A stretch of DNA of 64,000 nucleotides, taken from positions 9,922,710-9,986,709 of the forward strand of contig OZ022576.1 in NCBI GenBank assembly GCA_963669155.1, given 5' to 3'. Positions 37,747-49,100 of this stretch are shown one piece after another (position 1 is the first letter of the stretch; each line of letters starts with the position of its first letter). This DNA comes from Arbacia lixula (lineage: Eukaryota > Echinodermata > Echinoidea > Arbacioida > Arbaciidae). The notes under the pieces were generated by a model that was given only the letters and a program-made list of their open reading frames with translations, searched no databases and was not told the DNA's origin. The position numbers and the translations under genes are program-made.

Positions 37747-38526
37747 TTGTAGCCTGCTCGGTCGCTGCTGGAAATTAGGCATCGCTCAGCGATTTTTTGG
37801 AAACATTGAGCAGGCTGCAGAGCACACGCGATGTCTGGGCGGTTCCCTGTCGATTTCCCGTCGGTTGCTGGTCGATTTTAGGTAAAAACTGGGCGAAATC
37901 GGGGAGCTCCTTCGTGCGGCGTCCCAGCAGTGACCATGGTGACCGAATGATGACCCACCAATTCCCGGGGGTCTCCCACCGACCTCCGGCTGATTTTAAA
38001 GAAAATGTTCGGCGACCGGCCGATGATCGACGGTGCATCTGCAGGTGTCTCGAAGGCGTACCTGCGGCGGTCCGCCGGGCTCCGCCGCTCAACGCTGAGT
38101 AGCGCTGTATATACTCAGCCATGAGCGGGCAGACGCCGCGGTAAATCGAGCTGGCCGCGCTGCCCGGTCGCGTAACGAATTTGAACTCGCCGCCCAGTGA
38201 CCGGCTGATCTCCCAGCGGTGAGCGGGTGGCGACCGGGCGGCGACCGCTCGTCAGCCTTTGACCTAGCGGCTTCAATTCTGTTTTTACTTAACTCGCTCG
38301 ACGGCAAATGCTCGATTAGGTCGGTGCCCGGGCGGCCACAGCCCGGGCACTGAGCGTATTTTGGGCGGCGAGTGAAAAGTGAGCAAGCGCCGCCCGAATT
38401 TAACTCCGCGCTAAAACTTCAGCGGCGACCGCTTGCCATGAAAACAAGCGGTGCCCGAGCGGATACTGCTCGGTGCCCGTGCGACATTGGCTAAAAGCTC
38501 GCTGCCCGGCCGCCGAGCATGCTACA
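37747..38526. mobile_element. GC-rich block with short terminal inverted repeats
   Basis: About 780 bp of strikingly GC- and CpG-rich DNA in AT-rich surroundings, made of degenerate GGCGACCG, CCCGGGC and GAGCGGGTGGCGACC motifs. The ends GTAGCCTGCTCGG and CCGAGCATGCTAC are near-perfect inverses, flanked by ATTT on both sides (possible 4-bp duplication). Long open frames on both strands follow from base composition and resemble no protein. It is probably a non-autonomous element of unknown family. A CpG island is the alternative, but no gene starts here. Confidence 0.55.
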
Positions 38527-39527
38527 TTTTGGGATTGTGACCATAGCTTTACATAGCTCACGAGTGTGATCCATAGCATACACTGTTGATTTCATTCTCA
38601 AAATGTCCTCACATGACAATTAAGAATTTAATTATATCTCTTTTCTATACGCCATGCTTATGGATGTCCTTGATTAACTTGTCACTGCACTTCACATGAT
38701 CATCTGTTACGCCAGGAACAGTCTAGCTTTCCATCCATTACTATTAATGGTTTTAGTGTATTCAAAGAGTAAAAGTTCAAATGGCCAATTGTTATACATC
38801 ATATGTAAAGAACGAAAAAGGGATGTCTTGATATCAGGTGAATCAGATGAATACATGGCAGATGTTTTGATGTCCCAAGCGGTCTGACTTCTACATACTA
38901 CAATAACAAGATGTACTTTCATTTGTAATGGGTTATTATGACACTAAATCTAATATAATAAATCAGGAACCATATATTGATTTGCAAAATCGATGTCAAA
39001 ATGAATGTCTTACAATATTTGTAACTAAAAATCAATATGAGAACGAAATGAAATGAATGAGCACCCATAATTAATTTTATAATTCATAATAATTCTATAA
39101 TTATTACAAGTAAATATACATTTGTTTAAGCACATATGCGTAGGGCTGCGTTTTCTAAACTGAATCTTACAGTTATTATTAATTTTTCTTCCATTCAAAT
39201 TGTGTTTTCTTAATGAAGTCTTCAAATTATTCAGATCATTAAATGAAAAAAATGTTTTTGCGATGAAGCCGCTATACATCTGCAAATATTCACAATCATA
39301 TTAACTCAACTCAAACATTCGCTCCTGATGCTCCCGCTGCATGCATTGCATGTATACGACAAATTAAGTCCTAATCCATGTATCCGTTCAAATCAAATCA
39401 CATGGAATTTGTTTGACTCCTCATGTCAATTACAGATCATTCATATCAACCTGTATAACGAAGTTTATAAATCTGAGAGAGCACGGACTTGGGAGAGCTG
39501 CCGTGGCCATGGTAGGGAAGTTCGCCA

Positions 39528-42500
39528 TCGTGGAGCTACAAGCTCCCTCAGAAGGATTGCTTCTGTTTTGCTTTGAAAATTTAAAAATTGAAGGGAATTG
39601 ATGCTCGACTTAATGTGCTGTTTCATCACTAACATCAACTCCTTATGTGAATGTACAATTTCAAGTCAAAGTTTGGCGATAGAATGTTCTCATACATGTA
39701 ATCGAAAACAGGTCTTCCGGATTTTCTATGGGAGACATTTCCTCGATAAAATATTTTGATTGACAAAAAGCAGTATAATCAAAGGTCATGGACTGCACGA
39801 CACACTTCCTTCATATGACTATACATACATGTACGCGGCTACTCGGTTTCAGCTTGTGCGAAAGACTTCATATTCCAGAGATGTCTTTTTTAGGATGCAG
39901 ATACGTTGGTGTCATGAGAGTACGCAATTTATTTTCTCATGATCGCAAGTTGCCGTCGTATTGCAATACTCAGCACGGTAGGTTAAGCATCGATAAGCAA
40001 ACGGAAAGAGCATGATTAGCCAAATTGTCAAAATGGCTGCCACTTAAAGTTAAATATTTTCTCCCATTTAAAAATTAACATATTATAGAAATATACTTTT
40101 TTGGTACAAAAGTCTAACATTATTTTTTTCTAACAACTTTAGGAACATATGTGAAGAAAGAAAATCACAAGAAATTGAATTTTCTTCGACTAGGCATTTC
40201 TTTATTAAAAAAAAAAATCCCTCTCACTATTGAAATATTTGAAGAAAAATCCCCATAAAAAGGCTTATGTTAAAAGACAGAATAGCCAATGTTCAAACGT
40301 TATTCAGAAATATACCATAACGATACAAAATTTAAGTCATAGCTTAACAAACCTTTTTCAGCAATATTCTTCATTCATATACCACATTTTGTCCACCTTT
40401 TTTTTTTTCGAAAATGCAATCCACTATTCATCTTCCTCAGAATATCAATGTTTGATACAGCGATGGTTCGGTCAATGTAATGAAGCTATATATCCTATTA
40501 ATGTCATGCAGCTATATTTATGCTGTTATCATTTTGGGAGGATAATCATGTGGACACTGATGTTGACCTAATCAGTGTCTTAAGAACAGACGCAAGAGAC
40601 CATGAACACCTAGAAAGCTAGTAAAGGGATGATTCTGAAGGCTTTAACACGAGTAGTTATTAACGCCATTCACACTAACATATTAATATTTGATTGCAAT
40701 TATAATGTGTATGGGGGAAAGCCTGGAACAAAAAAAAAAACCACACATGAAACGATGGTCGCACTAGGAACTTCTTAATATTCTGCCAAGCCTGTCATGA
40801 TCCATCCCTTCAATCACTTTTGAAGTGTCCTTACTTCTTCAGCGACAAACCTGGTTCAAATCCGTCTTCAGTTGAGATTATATTCATTTTTGGAAGACTC
40901 TCTTAGAAATACTAACATTGTATCGGGGACATCTTTCAGCAGGCAAGGACCGCACTTCAACCCTTACCCCTCCCACGCATCCCACGCTAGATGGAATCTC
41001 TGGGTTCTCTGCGTGATGAGCATTTCATATGATTATCCATGGGTTAAAATGGCTTAGACATTGGATGTTCTTTCGAATGTGTCTATTTATACTTACTGTG
41101 CAATGTTAAAGTATACTTTTTTGAAATTAAAACATATAGCTTTCTCTTTACTTAAATCTACATTGCAATAATACAACATTGCGTAACATGATACATAGCT
41201 AGAATTGAGAGATGAAGCCATAAATATATCAGTTTACAACTGACTTTAATTGAATGAACAAATATGCAAACAATATCTAAACTGAATTGATAAAACACGA
41301 AATGATCCAAACACTTCTCTTTATATTTAATGTACATTTCTGGCCATTTGTGTTTGTTTGTTGGAATTACCTACACTATAGTAATGATAATCAACAAACA
41401 TTATCGTGTTTGTATAGCGCATAATACATAAGCAGAATTGCGCGTCTCTATGCGCTGAACAGAACATAATGCTTTGAAGAGTAGAAATAGTGCACTGGGT
41501 TCATAGTCGTGATATTTACAAAGAACGATACAGATATGTTTTCCAATTACTTCTAAACCTTTCGTACGTTTTTAATTTTCATAGGTAATCGGGCAAATTA
41601 CTCCGTGAAACAGTTGCCTCATGTGAAAATGAACTTGAAAATGAAAATGACATAGAATAATGACTTTGACCTAGAACGGAGTGTTCTTTATGGTTTGTAC
41701 TGTCTTAACAATTCAGTGTGAGATAATGGATCAAACTTTTGGAAACATTGATAAGTTACTGAAAGAACTTTCAATTGCACGAGACTGTATGGGCAGCCAA
41801 TGTAAATGTGCTAAGACTGGGGATATTGATTCGTTTGTCTTCGCTTAATGTTATGAGTTGTGCTGCTGAAGTTTGGATGAGATTAGTCGTATCGTACTCT
41901 TTGTGGATTAAACTTGAAAGCTTAAACATAACTATTTTGTTGTTGTTAGACCCCCTATAACTTAATGATTTTGTTAGGCTGTGTTTCTGGTTGTGGCAAT
42001 ATACATGCGGCTCCTGTGCAATATTCTCATTCAGACTGTTATTTGCCAATGAAGAAAACAATGTCGTGTGGAAATGTAAAATGGTACAGGAAAATGATGC
42101 TACCTATGAATGCTTATCATACGATTCAGTAGCAGACACTCAGGTAGTGATGAAGAAACAGTTCTTGGATACCAACGTTAGGGAGATCTGCTCATCATGG
42201 CAGCTACATAATCTGTGAAATCATAATGTGTATTAAGCCTAGTGCATAGGCTATACGTATAACCTCAAGGTGATATGTAGTGCACAAAATATATTGCACG
42301 ACTACATAATCAGAATATGTTTCATTTGTATCTTGTACAAGGAAATTGTATCTCATTTTGCCTTTTCAGTGCATTGTGTTAGGCTCGCATGTATATAACC
42401 ACATTGGAATTATACATTTCTATACTAAACCGTGACACATTTTATGTGATTTATGATGTAATACTATTATAGAATGGTAAAAGGAAAAGTAACTGTGAAA

Positions 42501-43070
42501 CGCAAGTATTTTTCATTATATGTACCACCCTGCCTGACGGTGCACTTTTTTGAAATTCAATAGCCCTCGAAAATTGAACGGATTTTCGTTTGTATATAGG
42601 GTGACGTCACGCAGAACGTGCGTAGTCTTCTGTCCATACCTCTACCGCTAATTGGGCCGATTTCAAGACCAAATTGGCGGATATAATAAGTTCAATAATG
42701 AAGATTGATAGCCTTTTGCATGAATTTACTCTACGTAGCGTCTTGCCAGCAGACTACACTAGAGCACTTGACATTGTCCTATATAACGACGCAGGATAGG
42801 CAAACAATGCTTCGAACTTTTGAGGGCTAAGTTCAACCCTATCTCTGAGTGTGGTCCCAATAAAAACAAAATATGATTCTGTCCTTCGAGTCCCCTGTCT
42901 CCTCCCAATAAAATCATATTCGTTAAGCGACGTCTTAATCTTCTGGCGTTATGTAGAGTCGGGTCGTGTGTCAACAAGAGGGAACATTCAACTCTACCCC
43001 TTTTTATTTCAACCACCTTAGTACGCCGCTTAAACGATGAACCGACGCTTGTCACACTGCCCAGGGTCCG
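39528..43070. other. Intergenic; one dispersed-repeat copy, no gene recognised
   Basis: At about 39710-39970 lies the third copy of the dispersed repeat also seen near 32957 and 33745. The rest is AT-rich with short open frames that resemble nothing. No relic of SLC22 exons 10 or 11 was found. Confidence 0.4.
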
Positions 43071-43074
43071 TGGG

Positions 43075-43080
43075 TATATA
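43075..43080 (+). promoter_or_regulatory. Candidate TATA box of SLC22 copy 2
   Basis: GGGTATATACT lies about 85 nt before the start codon. An initiator-like TCAGTC follows about 37 nt downstream. The spacing fits a short 5' leader. This is an inference from position only. Confidence 0.45.
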
Positions 43081-43161
43081 CTAGTGCTGAACGAACATAC
43101 GACATCATTCAGTCTCGTGTGCCCGTATCTCCATGCTTGTCAATAGTGCTTGATCAACATC

Positions 43162-46100
43162 ATGTCGGTGGAAAAAAGAAAGTTTGACGATGTTCTGGTG
43201 GAGTTGGGCGAGTTTGGACGCTATCAGATTGGGATTTATAATCTGATTTGTTTCTTCGAGTTTATCGCCCCCTGGCAATATCTCGTTAGCGTGTTTCTAC
43301 AAGGGGAGCGAGATCACTGGTGCAAGGTAGGGATGGCGCAAGACTCATAGAGATAGAGAACTCCTAGTCTGTCGGGAATATTCCTGTGTAATCCTGCTAT
43401 CCTTTGCTCTGACCGGTTAATACGATATTTCAGATAACCCTGTTCGACAGATTACTTTGCGATTTATTAATTAACTTGTGACTGCTACATCTTCATTTGG
43501 GTAAAATAAACATCGCTCCTAAATTTGTCATTGAACCTTGCTCTGTGACTGTTACACATTGGCCTCTGCCAGTATATACCTGCAATCAGCAATATTCTAC
43601 ATTTTACAGGAGGAGCTAATATCTTTAACCCCTAATTTTGGAGTGTTTATGTCAAACTAGCCATTGTATTTGAACATTTGAACAAACTCAAAGCCTTCTA
43701 TTTTGGTTAGTCTATTATATGTTTAATATGTTCTGTGTTTAATGTTGTTTGTGGATGTGTATGTGCTTGATCGTGTATGATATTGTTCTTGCATGGATAG
43801 ATTTGAATGCAATTTTCCTTTTAATGCTGTAAGTGATAAAGAGTTTCAGCAAATTGTAGATGGTGTGCAAAGTAAATGTAATAGTGATGATACCCATTTT
43901 AATAATGTAATATGTAATAATTATGTAAATGAGGATGATGATGATGATTATGATGAATTAGAATCTGACGATAGTTTCTTGGTAACAAATAACCCTACAA
44001 AATACTGGCTTCCTAAGGACTTTAAGAAAGATGTTGACGTTGTAAGTAAAAATATGAATTTTAGTATGCTCTACTTTAATTCTCCAAGTTTGTATCGAAA
44101 TGTTGATGACATTAATCAGTTGGATTTTCAATTCATTTATGGATTTAGTGAAACTTGGATATATGATAAGACTCCTCTATTGTTTGATTTGGATGATTAT
44201 ACAGTTTATCATAAAGATAGACTGCACAGGAGGAGTGGAGGTGTAGCACATTTAGTTCATAATCAATTTGATATTAAAGTCCGGAATGATATATTATTAC
44301 CCGATTCTCTCTGTGAATCCCTTTTTATTGAAATAGAATTAAATCATAAGAAAAATATCATTGTTGTTATAATCTATCGAGACCTAGTAAATCAATTCAT
44401 GAATTTAATTATAATATGAATATATGTTTTGAAGGTCTGGTGAGAGAAAATAAGAATATGTTTATAATGGGAGATTTTGATATAAATTTGTTGAATTCAT
44501 CGGTGAGCAAGTTTATTAATGATTTTATCAGTATTGTTTATAATAGTTCATTCCGTCCTTTGATTGATAAACCAACAAGATTAACTAAAAGATCTGTCAC
44601 TCTGATAGATAATATTTTAACTAATGTATATAATAAAAGTATCCAGTCGGGTTTATTCTATAGTGGCTTGACAAATCATTTACCTATCCTTGAACAAATC
44701 GATCTTATTCCGTTCCTGTAAGCCCCACATATTCCTATATAAAACAAAATGACCCCTGGTGTTAAATTCATTTAAAAAAGATTTACTAGCAACAGAATGG
44801 AATGATGTTTTAACCAATCTAGATATAAATGAAGCGTATATAATATATTCACATATACACATGAATATGAATAATCTATTGACAGATTCACAATATGGTT
44901 TTAGAAGTAACTTCTCTTGAGACCATGCTTTAATTGACCTAAATAATCATGTTCTAACAGCATTAAATGATAAATTATACACACTTGGTATATTTCTTGA
45001 TCTTTCAAAAGCTTTTTATGTCATAAACCATGATAGCTTACTTGCAAAACTTAATCATATTGGTATTATTATTAATCATATCTAATATTACCATTATAAA
45101 TTATTCATATGATCGTTATCAATTTACATCTCATAATACCTTTGTTTCTAATAAGGAAAGAATTCAACACGGAGTCCCACAAGGCTCAGTACTCGGTCCT
45201 CTATTGTTTCTTGTATATATAAATAAACTTTGCTCTGTTTCCTCATTTTTTCACTTCATTCCATTTGCTGATGATTCAAATATTATTGCATCACACACAA
45301 ATTTTGATAAACTTATATCGGAAACAAATAAAGATTTTAAAAAGATAGTCGATTGGTTTAATGCAAATGAGTTAATAGTGAATTATGAGAAATTTCTTTT
45401 ATTATATTTCCATGGCTAAAATAGTAAATATCCTAAAAATGATGTTAACATAATTATGAATGAAATCACTTTAACTGTAAGCTCGTCATTTCAATTTCTT
45501 GGTGAAATTTTAGATGGCACTTTATCCTTTGAAAATCATAGATTGTTTATTAAGAATAAGATTTCAAAGAGCATTGGTATCCTTTGTAAATCACGCTTAT
45601 TGTTACCAGAAAGGGAATTGTTTATGTTGTATAATTGCTTATTTTTACCATTGTAATATTACTAGGGCCAGTTTTGGAAAAACTGAATTAGATACTTTAT
45701 TTAAACTTCAAAAGAAAGCCCCAAGAATCTGTACTAACTCAAATTATCGAGCTCACTCACTTCCTTTGTTTTTCCGTTTGAATACTCTCAATATTTATGA
45801 TATTCATGAGATAAGAACTGCCACATTAATGTTTTTTGTTTTTAATAATTTATCACTAAACCTATCTCTAAAATGTTCCTTTGTAATAATATAGTGCATT
45901 CTTATAACACTCACTCAAGTAAAAAAAATATCATTTTCATAAGGTCAATAACCAAACTTTGTTATACTCTGTCAGACATACATGACATAATGGTCCTCGT
46001 ACATGGAATAAATTATCAAATGAATTAAGAAGTTGTAAACTGCAGTCCGCATTTAAAGCCAAACTAAAGAGATCACTAAACTCTTCATATTCAAATTAAC

Positions 46101-49100
46101 AAATGTAAACATAGCTTTGTGTTAATACCCATACAGTGTATGAGTGTGGGCATGTGTGTTTGTGGATGTATGTATGTCTAGTAATTTATCGTGTATACCA
46201 TGTGTCAATTTTGGAAAATCATATAATTTGATATTTATAAGGGGGCTACTGCTTACAAGTATTTTTCTTTTTTGTAACCTCCTATTCCACCATATGTATT
46301 GATGTGATTGATACATGACATGTATTTTATTGCTGTTTTTATGATTTGAAATTAATGAAAATAAACTCGAACTTGAACATTAGCTGCGGATGTGGATGGG
46401 ACATAATCATCTCCCTGTAGCTGGCGATTATTAGGGGTTAAATAATTGTTAATAGTCATATGTCATTGGCTTATTGGGAAACATTTCAAGATAATGGAAC
46501 GTTTTGCAGACTCCGTAAAAGATTAGCGCTGCTTGATCATAACTAACATTTTGTTTTATAAAAATCAACATATTTTCTGGAATTCGATTTGCTTTACAAA
46601 TTAACATTTTCATTGATTGATTTCGAACTTCCAAAAGAAAACGCAAGGATTCGTCAACTTATCAACGTGACTAAGTTTAACATGGTTTAATGCATACACC
46701 AATTTGCTTCGACCTGAAGTTAAATACTGTATTGTTGAAATACTGCAGAGAATTGCAGAAAGCAGGACGGTTTTACTGTAAGTAATTTCACCGAAGTCTA
46801 TGACACGTAAATGTCCTGTAACACACTACCGATGTGCCCGCAGTGAATAAACCGGTCGGATCAAAAAGCAATCGCTTAAAAACCGTCGAAGATTAGGCTA
46901 AAGAGAACTTTAGAAAATCCGCACCATTGCTGTTATGATACCGTTGTTCTACCGTTGTCTTTCAGAGCCGATGTGCTACCAAATACCAATTTGCTGTCAC
47001 CAAAGTGTTGCTGACACATCACAAATGTTCTACCGACGGGTTCCATTAATCGAGCGGTCACAAATAAATGCATCTATATCTTTTGTAATATCTCATCAGT
47101 TTCTTGAAAATTGAAATAAAAACATTGCTTTTAAAAGGAGATCCTGGCCCTTCATACCATGTATTCTTTTGTGAAAACATATCCCAGATGGCATGAGAGG
47201 AAAGGGGGAAATATTTTATGTTTAAATGTAAACTTTTTTTTTTTGGAATTCACGTTTTTGCAGAACGCGGATGGATACAAAAATTCTGATGGCTGTTGAG
47301 GAATTGATGATATTGGCCGTGAAATCAAACATAACTACGAGACGTAATGACGCCAATGGAACGGTTCTGCCACAAGCGGTTCTGCTACATTTGGGCCTCC
47401 TAACCCTCGCCACTACCCTCCATTATTTATTAGAGTTGTACATATTGGTGTTTGACTTATCAAATGCACGCATTACTTTGCAAGTAGAATACCAAGATTA
47501 ATCGTATCTCCCTCTAGATCCCAGAATGGGACTCGATGGACTGCATGGCCTACGGCTTCAACACCACCATCGAATGCGATCTGGCCAAGAAACAAGTCGG
47601 CATACCCTGGAACTACACAGGAAATGGCAACCAAACGGAAAAAGCGTACGCAAAGTGCGAGCGGTATGACGTCACAGGGGTAGAGTTTAGTCCCTATTTG
47701 GATTTGACGGGGTACAGGACGGTGCCTTGTGATGCCGGCTGGGACTTCGATACCAGTGTACCAGGAAGAACAATCAATCAGGATGTGAGTAGTCGTCATC
47801 ATTGAATTAAATTGAATTTGATGAATTGAAGTTATTTTCACATATAAACATAAACATACAACGTACAAGTACATAAAATGATACGTCAACATGCATATAG
47901 AGATAAATAAATGAAGAGGGACATTAACAAGGTAAGTAGAATGCATATAGAAAACAGTATTAAATGACTGCTTGTACACTTCAATAACAGAAAAATTGAA
48001 AAGGGGGTGCAGGGAGGGGGGGGGGGGGAGACAGTTTAAGATGAAGGGCATGTACGTAGGAGAAAATAAACTAAGCATCAGGAGGTGTGCGATGTGCGTC
48101 GATTTGGCTGCGCTTTAGCCTGCGCTTGAATGTATAGATGGTTACGGATGACTGCAGTTCACTGCTCAGTGAGTTCCACAGTTGCGGTCCTTGATATAAA
48201 AATGTTCTCTGGCGACATAATGTCCGTGTCAGTGTGAGATCATAAATGCTTGATTGTCTTGTAGCATAGTTGTGTTCCTTCAGAATATATCAAGGATATT
48301 TCGAGGTAATGTTTCTTGTGCTAGCTGGTACATGAAGGAACTTCAGACTTAAATTGTAGAGATCGTGCTATTTTAGGACACGGTTTTGGTAAAATATATT
48401 GTTTGTATGTTCTCGGCAGCCTGTACCACTGATTATTCCCATTGCTCTTTTTCGTAGTAATACTTATTTGTTTGTGACGTGAAATAAATGCCCCATGCCA
48501 GAATACAAAAATCAAAGTGTGAAAGCACCAAAGCGGAATAGAGGCATAGAAGTGCGTGTTGAGGGAGAAAGTGTTTGAGTTTGTTGATAATTTCGATGTT
48601 ACGTGAGACTTCTTTTTTTGCATAACTTATTAACATGGAGTTTCCAAGTGAGGGCATCGTCAACGTATACCCCCAGGAATTTAGTGGTTTGTACTCTTTG
48701 TAAAGTAGTAGTGTTGAATAGAATGGGGTTAGGGAGAAGTGAGAGAGTTTTGCTGAATAGCATGTAATTCGTTTTGTCAAGGTTGAGAGAGAGTCTATTT
48801 GCATGTATCCAGCTGTTGACATTTTTTTTTTAGTTCATTATTCATGACATTTACAAGTGTATCGGGGTTTGAATGTGAGAAGAATACATTAGAGTCGTCT
48901 GCGAATAATATAAATGATAACAATTCGGAAGATTCACATATTATGTCGTTTATGTACAAAATGAATAGTAATGGACCTAGAATTGAGCCCAGGGGGACGC
49001 CGCATGAAACATTCCTCATTTCAGATTCACAGTGTTTTGTTACTACATAATGTTTCCTGTTGTCTAGGTAACTCCTGAACCACTACAAGGCCTTACCTCT

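Larger units (their letters stand above)
34271..39527 (+). pseudogene. Decayed third SLC22 gene copy (relics of exons 4, 5, 6, 7 and 9)
   Basis: Pieces match SLC22 copy 2 in order. Exon 4 start is at 34271-34309. Exon 5 is at 35079-35232, with a 1-base deletion and then an in-frame stop. Exon 6 is at about 35803-35905, with its acceptor AG lost and the Trp of PESPRW changed to a TGA stop. Exon 7 is at 36266-36341, with an early TAG and an internal deletion. Exon 9 start is at 39480-39527, without its acceptor. Intron sequence around exons 5 to 9 also matches copy 2 (for example AAAGTATATTGACATAT before exon 7 and AATAATGACAAGAAAC in intron 8). The relic is therefore a genomic duplicate and not a processed copy. 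Exon 8 appears deleted, and exons 1-3 and 10-11 were not found. It cannot encode a transporter. Confidence 0.85.

Noticed and set aside
37775-38307. Three long open frames (72-115 codons) on both strands
   Set aside because: They result from high GC content in the block at 37747-38526. Frames are open on both strands and match nothing.
43150-43161. Upstream in-frame TTG as the start of SLC22 copy 2
   Set aside because: The ATG at 43162 gives the usual SLC22 N-terminus; a non-ATG start has no support.
44416-45894. Several open frames that could be taken as separate genes
   Set aside because: They are colinear pieces of one broken LINE ORF, as the endonuclease and reverse transcriptase motifs show.
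47473-48078. 201-codon open frame on the minus strand
   Set aside because: It is antisense to SLC22 exon 2 and runs into the LINE tail. The same antisense frame appears over exon 2 of copy 1 at 3152-3418.
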